Origin: Aphrocallistes beatrix
Lineage: Eukaryota; Porifera; Hexactinellida; Sceptrulophora; Aphrocallistidae
Length of the DNA stretch: 64,000 nt
Assembly: GCA_963281255.1 (NCBI GenBank)
Contig: OY725501.1
Location: 1,403,674-1,467,673 of the forward strand
Reading direction: 5' to 3'
Made by a program: the position numbers and the translations under genes. This document shows positions 1 to 10,428 of this stretch, in pieces; position 1 is the stretch's first letter, and each line of letters begins with the position of its first letter. The notes under the pieces were generated by a model. The model had not been told where the DNA came from. It worked only from the letters and a program-made list of their open reading frames with translations, and did not search any database.

Positions 1-226
1 TCCCTTTATATCTGAATTTCTTCTGACCAGTCTCCCGCTCCTAAATAATTCCTGCATCCGATATACATTGACACATTTGGATATTAATCAGCTTCAACAT
101 ATGTGTCAGTGGAAATCAAAAATAGCAATGAAAAACTACTAATTTATTGTTTAAAGTTTCGATTATGGCTTTGCATTGATGTTAAAATATCTGATAGTAT
201 GTTTTTGGGATATTTTGATGCTTTAG

Positions 227-330
227 GAATTTCAAAATTTCGATTCAAAACTTGATGGTGAGCATAGAACGATCGCTAAAGATCCACAAAGCAATGAACT
301 TGTTGAAACGCATGATAAAATTATCAAAAG
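227..330 (+). CDS. Internal exon of an unrecognised plus-strand gene
   Basis: A 104-bp exon bounded by an acceptor (gatgctttag) and a strong donor (AAAAG followed by GTGAGTATC). Read from its first base it is open for 34 codons (starts EFQNFDSKLDGEHRT, ends VETHDKIIK) and leaves two bases, AG, for the next exon. The composition is charged and coding-like, unlike the AT-rich flanks; the other two frames either stop or give a less protein-like peptide. The next acceptor in matching phase is at 1020. I do not recognise the family. Upstream exons would lie outside the window. The polypyrimidine tract before the acceptor is weak, so the start is less sure than the end. Confidence 0.55.
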
Positions 331-1019
331 GTGAGTATCATCAATTACTTTCTATATATTTTATTGACTTACTATAGTAATAATTTTTTAATTAGATAAA
401 TAAGGCACAACATAATGGACAGCAAACTTACTACAACCAACAGTTGTTAGCAAATGCTTCATTTCTGCGATAATGAGAGATATAGTGAAACCATTCTAGC
501 TGTAGAATTTCGGCAGATAATTCTAACAGATATTTATAGATAATTTGCTTGAATATCCAGATTACTTTTGGGTATAAACGGCTTGAATGCCTCAAAATCA
601 GAGAGTTGTCTAGATTGTGGATAATCAAACTTATCAAGCCCTTTTAAAGACATACAAATTGATTTCGATGGGTATACTATAGAATAGTCAAGAGATCAAA
701 GGTGGATATCAGTCGGTACGAACACATTCTCCCCCAGACATCAGTATCGATCATATTTCGAGCTATTCTTTGACCTTTTTTGACAAATTCAATGGTTCTA
801 GTATTGTCTTAAGTATTAGAGACCTAATATATGTGAATCTCTATCAGGAATAAACATTGTATTTAATTAGATACAAATGTTTTTGATCTTAAAATCGGCA
901 AAAACACAGAATACATGTCTCCCTAGCAATAACTTTTATACGTGTATATCTCAATATTATTATAGCTATAATAATATTCAGACATATATATGTTATTGTT
1001 TTAAAAATTCTTTTTGCAG

Positions 1020-1143
1020 ACGTCTGAAATTTCGCTTAGATTGCTCATCATTTGTCACCTGCATGCCAATTTTCGAAACTCTACTACCTGATAATTCTTC
1101 AATCAATTCGGACAAACAAATAAACAAAAACAAAAGATCCTAG
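1020..1143 (+). CDS. Terminal exon of the same plus-strand gene
   Basis: The acceptor is attctttttgcag. The exon needs one base to complete the codon begun by AG at 329-330, giving AGA (Arg), then 40 codons (RLKFRLDCSSFVTCM near the start, INKNKRS at the end) and a TAG at 1141-1143. Phase compatibility with 227-330 supports the join. The end is hydrophilic and Lys/Asn-rich, with no recognised domain. The stop lies about 250 bp from the stop of the convergent ABCA gene, as expected for two real 3' ends. A related exon lies at 7299. Alternative view: chance ORF after a good acceptor; the homologous copy argues against this. Confidence 0.5.
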
Positions 1144-1391
1144 TATTTTAATATATATGATATGTTCGTTTATAACTCTTCTTATTCGTAAAATATTACG
1201 TAGCACAGAAAATGAAATCAAGAAAGTCACTTCCTTCAATTTTTCCAATGTCATTATAACTTTGAAATTTCCAAAAGGTTTGATGCAAATTATTTGAAAG
1301 GTGGTAACTTAATAGCTAAGAATAATGAAATAGCAGCAAACAAAAATACATATATATAGTATGATTTAACAGAGTAAGAAATTAGTAATGA

Positions 1392-1654
1392 CTAATCACA
1401 AGATGAACCAATAATTTCCATAAAAGGATCTTCTAATGATAAATAAGATAGCTCGTATCTTACATTCTCATAAAACATATTCTGGGGTGAGTCTAACTCT
1501 GAACAAAGTTGCATCATTTCATGAAAATTTTCTTCTGGAATAATAAAATCTATGCTAGTTTTATCGCGATGCCCCATTGTTTTAATATTTATTGAAGCAA
1601 TAGGTAAATACTGACAAATGAAGTTTTCTAAATTTTCTCTAACTTTAGAGAAAT
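1392..1654 (-). CDS. ABCA-type transporter, last visible exon (C-terminal tail of the nucleotide-binding domain)
   Basis: On the minus strand the acceptor ttttcccttttattag precedes 263 bp that complete a phase-1 codon and then read 86 residues to a TAG. It begins DFSKVRENLENFICQYLP, continues through IDFIIPEENFHEMM, and ends LSLEDPFMEIIGSSCD. The IPxxxFxxM block followed by a 'sLEdxFmeII' ending is the tail of ABCA nucleotide-binding domains, where related proteins read like TTLEEVFL. It joins in phase to the exon at 20965-21219. The stop just after the tail suggests the protein ends here, as after a second NBD or in a half-size protein. A weak donor within GGTTCA could continue it, but the convergent neighbour makes a true end more likely. 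Confidence 0.75.
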
Positions 1655-1812
1655 CTAATAAAAGGGAAAAATATTATGAAAAATTTGAAATAACAAAAAA
1701 TACAATACATTACAAATGGATTGGAAATCACCGAACTGCTTTGCTTCCATTTGGATTAGATTGTAGAATATATGATGAAATTTTTAAAATCCATGTTTAT
1801 CTGTAGGTTTTA

Positions 1813-2528
1813 CAGGGTGACAATTAAGTTATGTTACAAGCATCATTAGGTATAAAATTTATTACACTCAAACGATCTTAGTTATTATGGTCCTTAGAGA
1901 TTGTAATTCGAATAATTTCAATAATTTTAAAAGATTTTTCGATTCTAAGACTTAGAAATGTGTTTTGTATGGTGAGTTTGAAGAAAAAAAATGTGTCCTG
2001 GCACGGAGCGAAAATCGTGAATCAGGGCCACTGCTTTTCAAATTATCTTCAAAGAGTCTTCAAATTCTAGGAAAAATTAGCTCACACATTTTCCTCGAAC
2101 ACTCTAAATTTGTAGAAATATAGGATGTGCAGATCAGTGCATTTTGAGGATGTGAAAAAAAGTGCAATTTTGGGGAATTTTGCAAAATGTACCTAATTTG
2201 AACTGTGAATATTCAGTGGATTTATTAAATATTTATACGGCGAATGAAAGGTATCTGGTTCTAAATCGTCATGGAACATCGATTATGAAGACATTTTTTA
2301 CAGAAGCAGTGGGCCCTGATTCGCGATTTTCGCTGCGTACCAAGACACATTTTTTTTTCTTCAAACTCGCCATACAAAGCACATTTCTAAGTCTTTGAAT
2401 TTAAAAATCTTTCAAAATCATTGAAAATATTCGAATTACAATCTCTAAGGACCATAATAACTGAGATCGTTTGAGTATAATAATTATGTACTTAATGAAG
2501 CTTGTAACAAAACTTAATTATCACCCTG
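1813..2528. mobile_element. 716-bp TA-flanked MITE (family shared with 33701-34415)
   Basis: The ends are inverted: CAGGGTGACAATTAAG at the left and its near complement CACCCTG at the right, each next to TA (1811-1812, 2529-2530). Inverted similarity runs far inward, for example the 'accataataact' and 'tacaatctctaa' blocks. TA target and CAGGG ends point to Tc1/mariner. It has no transposase. A copy of nearly equal length (715 bp) lies at 33701-34415, so these are full-length members. Confidence 0.85.
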
Positions 2529-2534
2529 TAATTA

Positions 2535-2861
2535 ATGAAGATGAAAATCGCAAGATGTACCCCCAAGATAGGAAATAAATTAGCATTAAAATCATTTAGT
2601 AGTGGAGGAAACAAGAGCAAAATCCAGCAATTACTGGCAACACCAGAACTAACTAAACCATATAAGGTTAACTCCTCGGGTCAGTGCTTAATCGGGACAA
2701 GAGCCCACAGTCCAAAAATAATAAACGAAAACCAAAAAAATGCGAAGGCCAAATTGTCAGTAAAGGTAGTGAAAGGTATTCTTGAAAACATATCAAAAGT
2801 CCAACAAAGTCCAAGTATCAAGAGTACAATACTTTAGCCTCCAAGTCCGAAAATCCGATTC
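2535..2861 (+). repeat. Left part of a dispersed unknown repeat ('family O')
   Basis: The stretch ending with gtccgaaaatccgattc recurs in inverse orientation near 18900 and loosely at 60180-60250, so it belongs to a dispersed multi-hundred-bp repeat. In this copy it is interrupted at TTAA by the element 2866-6127 and continues at 6132. A 100-codon reading frame (2535-2837, Lys/Ser/Asn-rich) covers it, but the other copies carry stops in the equivalent stretch. I therefore treat it as repeat rather than gene. Confidence 0.6.
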
Positions 2862-4676
2862 TTAAGGATACCGCCTTCGAAAAAACATATGATTTGGCTT
2901 ACAGCATACGATGAAAGTAGTCATAAGAGATGTTAAGCGTGGGCAGGTATCTCCGTCAAGAAATACTTACACATTCCAAACCGTTTTTGATTCTCATTTA
3001 TAGTTTTAGAGATACAGTGTCTCAAAGTCTGTTTTCTAAGTTTTTCGCTAGCACATCTTAATGGTAGAAATCAGGCCACTCAAGGAATTGTTTAGGATAA
3101 ACCATATAATGCTTCCAAAATCGAATCATAGATAGTCGACCATATTTGCTACATCATAGGTCCAAAAGAAAGTTAAAATGACAAAAATTGGAAATTTAAT
3201 CGGTCTCTGAAAAAAAAGGGCCAAAAATGCCTGTTTTTTTAAAAAAATCAGGAACAAAATCACCAAGTTACAAGATATCGAAAATAAAGTGGCCCACGCC
3301 CACCGCCTAATAATATAGTAGAACAACTCTTGAAATTTTCAAACCTTAATCTCAAACCAAATTTGAGTTAAAATTCTGTAAAGACGGTCAATTTTGAAAT
3401 TTTAAAGTCCCGAGATATAGAGATTTAAAGTTTAGATGTTAAGAAGAATGTAAAATGAGTTATTAATAATAAAAAAAGCATTCACAGACATTTATTCGCA
3501 TTTATACTGTTGATTTAGGTATATTCGAACCAAATATTTACAAAAAATAGCAAAAGTACCCTGAAAATCCACAAATTTCCTTGAGGCTCCTAACCCCGAA
3601 TATTTTGAGATAATTGTAAATAATATTTCATAATCCTGGCACTACGAAGCATAATCTCTCAGTTTAGAATGAATAATGAGCTTACAAAAAGTATAGTAGG
3701 AAGTTAGAGCGAAAGTCTACGACTTTTAGTTTACAAGCTAGGATTTTCGAAAAATGCTACGTCATCATATGACAAAAATCTAAAACTTACATTCCATAGG
3801 ATGTAGTGCAATTATTATCAATGAATATTATATGTATCTTCATAAAAAGTATATTAGGAAGGGAGAACTAAGAATTTGGGTTATATTTACAGAGATAGAG
3901 AGATTTCTCTTTTTGGAACCTAAATGGGGGTTTTTGACCGAATCTGGGAGGTCCAAGCCAGAACTTTCAAAATAATTATCAAAAGTTCTCTGTACACTTT
4001 TTCTGTACACATTATTAACGACAATTGTATTCATTATTTAGCATAATAGCCACATTTGGATACATATTCAATGGTTAGATTCGCCATTTTATAATATATT
4101 TAAAGTTCTCCATAGATTTTGTATTACAATTAAATCAATGATAAGTCGAGAATAGTTTATTTTTTGACAAAGGAATGTTTGAGAAACCTACATATTTTCG
4201 CATATATCCTTTTATTTAAGAATATAATAGATTATATATCTTCAATAGTTTTTAAGATATGACATCGGCTTCTTTTGGGACCTTAAAGAGATATTATGCC
4301 CGAACTTTACCTATAATAAGCGATATCTCAAGAACAAAATGGTCGGATCGGAACAAATTTTTTTTTGAACGTTCAGAATTTTATTTCTGATCCATTGATC
4401 GCTAAATATCTGATATCAAACGGGCGATTTCCCGAGCAATATATAAATGAACTCACTTATAGAGCTATTTTGTTTAGATTTTATTTGGTCATTCTTCAAA
4501 ATCTTTGTGTTACATAATCTCCAAAGGAGCTCAAAAATGTTAAGATCCATATCATTTAAAAAATTATTAAATAAGTTAAAAACTAATTGGTAAATGAGTC
4601 ATAAACCTCCAATATTTCTTTAATTTTTATTAATGCTAAACTTTAGGGGGTTAACTCACAAAAATCAAAATAAATA

Positions 4677-6021
4677 CAGTTTGTCTCATAATTATTTAGA
4701 ATTTGATGTTACATTTCAATCCATAGTCGATATTACTATTTTAAGTTCAATACCCACTAAGTAGACGTAAATAAGTGAAATAGTCTCTAAAGTTTACTAA
4801 TTTGAATTTTTTTTACATTTCATTAGTTTGAGAATCTGCTCTCTCATCACGATGACGTCATAATTAAATAATTTGGTGTATTTTCCTTTCTAAGACTTTA
4901 TAGCCTTCTAGTGTTTTTTGAAAAGCATTTCATGGCTCAGAGAATAAAGAGAGACCTTGTCCGAACGCAATTAGAGACCAACAAGTTAAGCCCAAAGGAG
5001 ATCAGTGAGGAGGCTAGCGTTTCTTTGGCAACGGTTTACAATGTGAAAAATAAACTGAAAGCAGGGGACTCACTTGAACATGCAAAAGGTGGGGGCAGAC
5101 CTGGGGATAAACAGCACCAAATCGCTCGTTCTGTTGCTCAATACATCAAACAAGATGATGCTAGGTCAGTTCGCGAAATTGCCTCTGAAATAAACAACAA
5201 AGGAGGGCTATCTGTGTCGAAGGACACCGTACACCGTTGTTTGAGGAGAATGGACTATTCGAAACCCAAACCATACACTGTACCGATGTTGTCCAACAAG
5301 AACCGGCTTAAGAGGCTAGATTGGGCTAAAAAGAACAAAAGGAAGATGTGATCCAGGGCAATATTTGCTGATGAGGCTTCATTTTGGCTTTCTAGGGGAA
5401 AAATAAGAATGTGGACAAAAAGTGGTAAAAAAAGCCCCAGTATTCAGTGAAGCACTCGGCGAAAGTACACGTTTGGGCAGCCTTTTATTCCATGGGAACC
5501 TTCCCCTTGTGCATTTTCACTCAGAACATGGATACTACTTTGTATCTAAAAATCCTTGAATGGCATTTGTTGCGACAGGCAGAGGCATTCCACGAGAAAA
5601 GGTGGTACTTGGTTCAAGACAACGATCCGAAACACACTTCACGTCTTGCCAAGCGATGGATGGATGAAAAAATGCCGAACAAACTCTTAGATTGGCCAAG
5701 TCAGAGCCCAGACGTCAATCCCATCGAAAATATCTTTGGCTGGTTGAAATATCAGCTTGCAAGATCACGCCCGAGAACGATTAGCGAACTCAAGGCGAAG
5801 TTGGTTAACATTTGGGAGAGTCTTAGCCCGAAATTTCTTGAGCCCTATTGGAAATCGATGCCAAAAAGATGCTAAATGTTATTAGATAATCAAGGAAACA
5901 AAATTAAATATTGAACTACATATATTTCCGAATATTTGGGCATATCGATCACTTTATTTAGTCGAATGGATGTTGTCGTTATAGTAATTTTTATGATTCT
6001 AAATAATTATGAGACAAACTG
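4677..6021 (+). mobile_element. Tc1/mariner transposon, 1345 bp, nested in the TTAA element
   Basis: Terminal inverted repeats begin CAGTTTGTCTCATAATTATT and match over about 26 bp at the right end, with TA duplicated at 4675-4676 and 6022-6023. The element contains a decayed transposase (4932-5914). Its flanks re-join into the sequence seen uninterrupted near 48450-48500, which confirms the insertion. Confidence 0.92.
4932..5914 (+). pseudogene. Tc1/mariner transposase, DD35E by count, three disruptions
   Basis: Cut-and-paste transposase with an N-terminal double helix-turn-helix (SPKEISEEASVSLATVYNV, then a GRP linker and a second HTH near VSKDTVHRCLRR) and a DDE catalytic domain. The first Asp is in ADEASFW, the second in QDNDPKHTS, the Glu in NPIENIF. 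I count 35 residues between the second Asp and the Glu, one more than the usual Tc1 spacing of 34. The start Met at 4932 (MAQRIKRD) is chosen because it begins the HTH domain. A stop at about 5349 replaces a Trp (TGG to TGA), a frameshift lies at about 5425-5447, and a stop at 5873-5875 comes just before the conserved C-terminus (NKIKY). The copy is therefore dead but young-looking. Related relic: 44172-45151. Confidence 0.9.
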
Positions 6022-6131
6022 TACCTTCCAAATAGTGTTATCAGATGGTAGACCGATCAGTAATACAATGAAATTAGCAACAAAACCGTTTCTTTACGCC
6101 AGGCAAGGTTTTTCGAGGGCGGTATCCTTAA

Positions 6132-6660
6132 TGCAATTCTCTTTGGAATACCTTAGAATTGGTGATATCTACTGATATAGATATTCTAGACTATTAAATG
6201 TTATGCAAAACTCGCTAAATAAATGGAAGAAAATATTTTTTAAATAGGACAATCCGTTCAAAAGTTATTACCGAATGATCTTGCAGTACGGACAAAATTT
6301 CTCGATTAGCGGTCCGTTGAAATAACATAACTGTATAACTCTAAGTGTTAGAGCTTAGTAATTATGAACAGAAAAAACAGCAGTTTCATATACACTGATA
6401 ATACTATATTTACTAGAGCTAAAACCTTTTTGATTATGAGGTAGTCGTTGCTAAAAGTAGAAATCGCCGAAATTGAGAGAATCTATAGAAATTTCTCAGA
6501 AAGATAATTTCAGAATGGAGTCATAAAAATTATTAAAGTTCGAAAATATACTGTTGCGTTTTATTATTGACGTTATAGTAGTTCATCATTATTGAATTTA
6601 GGGTAAAAATTCATTTGTCCAATAAAATATGTCATTTTCGTAAATATTGATAAGAAATAG
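6132..6660 (+). repeat. Right part of dispersed repeat 'family O'
   Basis: This continues the family interrupted at TTAA. The blocks attctctttggaatacctta, gacaatccgttc and gttttattattgacgtta recur at 60250-60385 and 61650-61950, and in inverse orientation at 18420-18890. No coding potential or clear termini are visible, so the class is unknown. Confidence 0.6.
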
Positions 6661-6925
6661 CATAGCTTACTACATATAAGGCCTCACAGTAACTTGCGAA
6701 TTTTGGACTAGGGATGTGGTAGATTGTTGAACCAATACATGAGCTGCCTTAAAGCATTAACCACGCAGAATAGAGCTTAGGAATGTTTTGCTAACATATA
6801 AATATGGTACCAAAGTACCAATATCCGTTTTAAAAATTTGTGATTGCTCAATAGGTTATATTTGTCACAAATATAGTGATTTTCAGAGGCCGTTTAAGGG
6901 TACTTTCGTTTTTATAGTAAGTTAT
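6661..6925 (+). mobile_element. Single arm of a P-like palindromic element
   Basis: It starts CATAGCTTACTACATATAAGG and matches the left arm of the palindromes at 10429-11499 and 12595-13625, including the 'gaactagggatgtgg'-type and 'cagaatagagcttagg' blocks. Only one arm is present; similarity fades at about 6925. Confidence 0.7.
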
Positions 6926-7298
6926 TTGCTTAGTATTCATTTTATTGTAATTTACAAGCACACATCGGAATTTTAAAAGAGCGAAATTGGAATTACACAT
7001 GATCAATTAGACATTATGAGCCGCTAATATCTCATTTCTATCATAAAATCGAATTTTTGGAAACGTGTGAATATAGGATATATATATATTATTAATTTGT
7101 AAATTCCTGACTTATTATATGCATTTTAATTTTTAAATTCTAATTCGGATTCTCTATAATCAATTGCCCAATACAATCGTAATCGTAATATATAAATCTT
7201 TTAAATGAAAATTAGCATTAGCATGCCCGACTTGAATCCATAATCAGTGACTATTTATTATTCTCATCATAATTAATGGTAATCTTGAACTTTTTCAG

Positions 7299-7425
7299 GG
7301 GATGCATGAAATATTTAGTTAGCTATTCAAACTCTTATGTCGACATGGCATTTGAAACCTATTTACTTATTTTCAAGTGTCTAGCACTAACAAATTTCTC
7401 AATCAACTTCGAACAATCCAAATAA
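7299..7425 (+). CDS. Diverged second copy of the terminal exon at 1020-1143
   Basis: It is preceded by an acceptor (ttgaactttttcag), needs one base to complete a codon just like 1020-1143, and reads 41 codons to TAA at 7423-7425. The peptide (MKYLVSYSNSYVDMAFETYLL, then TNFSIN) aligns with the other exon (LKFRLDCSSFVTCM, FETLLP, NSSIN). The DNA is most alike at the end (caatcaa, gaacaa, aaataaacaaa). Same phase, same length and a stop in each fit an alternative last exon of the plus-strand gene, or a dead duplicate. It lies inside the last ABCA intron. No duplicate of the 227-330 exon is seen next to it. Confidence 0.4.
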
Positions 7426-7503
7426 ACAAACATAATATTGAGTATATTAAATCAGTATAATACATTATATAAGAATACGCTTTGTGATATTCCTCTAGAA
7501 CGG

Positions 7504-7857
7504 CTAGCTGTGCGTTGAGAGGTGAAGCGTTATCTGACTGATCGTTACTCTTGACATCCACTGTCGGCGGCGATGGCTCAACTGTGCGCGTGACTGATGG
7601 TACAGAAATGTAATTCCTGCCGAACTGCTTCTAATTTCCTGCCTCAGGTGTGCAAAATCGCCAAGTTCACGAGTGTCCTTCACAACCTCTGCCAATAAAG
7701 CACGTTCCTCGAGTCGCACCTGAGCTTCATGTTGTGCCCAATCTACGAGCGTTCCCATCATTCCTTCCATTCGTCGGACAACTGAGCGCAACTCAGCGTT
7801 AGACATCTTCGGCTCAACACAGTCAGGCGGTGCATCAATGAGCGTGATGGCTGACAC
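7504..7857 (-). CDS. Unrecognised ORF of unusually high GC content
   Basis: An open frame of about 117 codons with clearly higher GC and more Arg/Glu/Leu codons than its surroundings. Key stretch: an amphipathic, probably coiled-coil region around NAELRSVVRRMEGMM and ARLEERALLAE-like residues. There is no ATG at the frame start and a stop lies shortly upstream. A pyrimidine-rich run (about 7870-7970 on this strand) ending in cctcctccag could serve as an acceptor, so this may be an exon or a fragment of a transposon protein. It shows no known catalytic motif. Composition unlike its neighbours suggests recent arrival. Confidence 0.35.
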   Translation of the reverse strand: MSAITLIDAPPDCVEPKMSNAELRSVVRRMEGMMGTLVDWAQHEAQVRLEERALLAEVVKDTRELGDFAHLRQEIRSSSAGITFLYHQSRAQLSHRRRQWMSRVTISQITLHLSTHS

Positions 7858-7934
7858 ATCTGCGGTAACGCATCAACAACAACTGGAGGAGGGTGTGGGA
7901 AGGTGGGAAGTGGCACGGATTGTGTGAGCAAGAA

Positions 7935-8734
7935 AGAGAGAGAAGGAGAAGAGAGAGAACTTTAGTTTTTTTGTTGTGTTGTGTTGTCCTGTGTTCTAAT
8001 TAATATAATGTTATCTTTCACAATTTATGTAACCGTGGGACATACCTAATTTAGACAATAGGACAAAGAAATCTTTGAAGGTTTCACATTTTGTAAAACG
8101 TTCTTGTTGAGGCGGACAAAATCATGTAGCTGAATAGCAGAAGTATTTTATTTCATTTTAATTTGAATTTCTGTGGCCTGACTTTCGCGTAATAGTCTAA
8201 CATATGCTTATGAATATTGATTACAGAAAAATAGATAGTTTGAGTCCATGGATAGTCACAACACCGCAGCTTATATACCGTAACTTCACGCCATATTGAT
8301 TAGGTTTAGATTTCATATACTCTCAAACAAAATCACTATTATTTCGTATATTGATAGTGATCCGCACGTTTTCGTTGAAATAGAATAGAGAGAACCAAGC
8401 TTTGCAACGAAACTATCGAGGCTAATAGCTATCTTGGATCACTCTATTGTAATTTGAGAGTACATACCAAAAAATGTTTTTCTTTGACAAGTAAATTTAC
8501 ACCACCACACATTACAATATTATAGATTTCAGTAATTGATAACTACTAGTTTATTTCAATTTTATTGTGTATGTTTGACACACTTTGGTATTGAATTGAA
8601 GAATCGTTGAGAATAATATCAAAAGCGTAATCTATATTGTTTGATTTTGAAACCTGGAGTCAATGAGAAACATATAAAAGGGTAGCTTTCCTCTTGAATA
8701 ATATATTTCATATCCACTTTTCATTATCAACCAA
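7935..8734. other. No gene seen
   Basis: AT-rich sequence between the GC-rich ORF and the piggyBac relic. A short purine run (gagagagaaggagaagagagag) lies at about 7936-7960. No ORF, terminal repeat or RNA gene could be supported. Confidence 0.5.
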
Positions 8735-9588
8735 ATGTATGATTCACTATCTTTAGGAATGGAACACGCTTCAGATGAAGATATTTATCCTCTGAGTGAT
8801 GAATGTGACAGCATTTCAGAAGTCGAATCGTCAGCTACTGATTCCGCAGGTGAAGATCAAGCATTTCTCAATTCTCCAACCTCTCCGGATCTAGATGCGC
8901 ATTTTGACTTCTCAGACGAGAATGATTCTTCAACATTGAACAGATTCTCCCTAATTTCTATTTACCATCTACTAACTGGGAAAGCCGATTCAATTTTGTG
9001 CCTGAGCTAACTCGAGTCTCTAATAGTGGACTAAATAGAGTGGATTTAGCTGTATATGCAATGGAGGCAAATACATAAACCAACACAAATATCTAAGTCC
9101 TACTATCTGAGATGCATTTCTAAGATGCGGACTCCCATCGAGCGCTTCTACCCTGAGCTCTGGGATACAGATACAGCACGCCAACGGCTTAAAGAATTCC
9201 CATTCTACAATGAGACCTATGAAGATGCAATCAAAGTAAGTAACACAGTTGTTCATTTAGTTTTCATTTGTTGTATAATAGTGCGATATTATATGCTTTT
9301 TCCAACTACATCCAAAAGTTCTCGTCCAAAATCTGTATCTCAAATGAGAGTTAAATAGGATATTTTCAAATTGTCCATTGTATTCCTTAGGGGATCAGCT
9401 TCCAATTTATATATTGGTTTATTTTAAAAGGACAATTATTGTGGTTCCTATATTAGAATTTTGTGCATCGGTTTAGGGCACTGCCTTTGAACGTGATTTT
9501 TGGGGTTCCCTTTGATATATTTCAGTTCTGAGCAGATTTAGATTAAAACTGATCCCGCCATTCAATTCTACGCATCAGCTAACATATA

Positions 9589-10060
9589 TAGGGTGTCTCA
9601 AAAGTTCTGCAACAACCAATTTTACTTTGTTAATTTGACTAAGATCACTTGATTATATTCCAAATTAGCCCCCATAAATGAAATCTAGCACCCTTCTAGC
9701 ATAGAAATGAGCCCAACTCATTACGCAAAAAGATTCTCATAAAATTTTATATAATTACATTACTAATTACTAAAAAAATTGGAGCTCAAAAGTGTTAAGT
9801 TTGAAGATCAATATTTTTCTAATGAAATATTACATCAATCACTTCTATATTCTGTAATTGATTCATAATACTAAAATAATATTGTTACTTTTGATTTATG
9901 TAGCAGTAATATTCGATAAGAACGAGTATTTTTAAAGTATAGCCATAAAATGTAGCTGGGATGCTGGGATGTTGATTAAAATGAGGTATCGGATGTTCGA
10001 TCTATTTATCTATGTATAATACATTAACAAAATTGGTTGCAGAACTTTTGAGACACCCTG
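9589..10060. mobile_element. 472-bp mariner-type MITE nested in the MITE 9309-11613
   Basis: Inverted ends TAGGGTGTCTCAAAAGTTC and the complement of CAGGGTGTCTCAAAAGTTC, extended by the block around AACCAATTTT. TA lies on each side (9587-9588, 10061-10062). The uninterrupted target is visible at about 56480. No transposase. Confidence 0.9.
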
Positions 10061-10428
10061 TAGATTGAATTCTCTGAAGTATTATAGTTTGAGGATGAGG
10101 GAATAATTGTGTTTTGAAGTGGTTTACTACCATTTTTGTCCCACTTTTTGAGTACCGAAAATTGACAAAAAATCCACTAAAAGTGGCATGATATTTTTTC
10201 AACACGAGCAATACTATTGAATACCTCCCGATTACTTTTTCACACTGGTTCTTAATTATTTCACCTTTTAATGACCTTATTCTACGATTTTCACAACTTT
10301 AATTCTCCAAATTTAGTTTTAAGCCATTTTCGATGGGAAGATTCCAATTTTTCGACACTACCCTAAACCGATGCATAAAAATCTATTATAGGAACCACAA
10401 TAATTGTCCTCTTAAAATAAACCAATAT

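Larger units (their letters stand above)
2866..6127 (+). mobile_element. TTAA-target nonautonomous DNA transposon, Kolobok- or piggyBac-like, interrupted by a Tc1 element
   Basis: The termini are inverted, GGATACCGCCTTCGAAAAA and its complement ending GGCGGTATCC, with TTAA on both sides (2862-2865 and 6128-6131). Without the nested Tc1 (4677-6021) the element is about 1.9 kb. It encodes no recognisable protein. Other copies lie at 47285-48572 (same orientation, right end present), 55500-56073 (internal part) and 62501 to about 63835 (inverse). A homologous sequence without the insertion is present near 18890. TTAA plus GG-starting ends fit Kolobok better than piggyBac, but without a transposase the class is inference. 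Confidence 0.8.

Noticed and set aside
1618..1806. Plus-strand ORF of 62 codons
   Set aside because: It overlaps the acceptor and start of the ABCA exon on the other strand and has no motif; treated as a shadow.
2162..2398. Plus-strand ORF of 78 codons
   Set aside because: It lies inside the 716-bp MITE, and its mirrored counterpart in 33701-34415 has a different frame structure.
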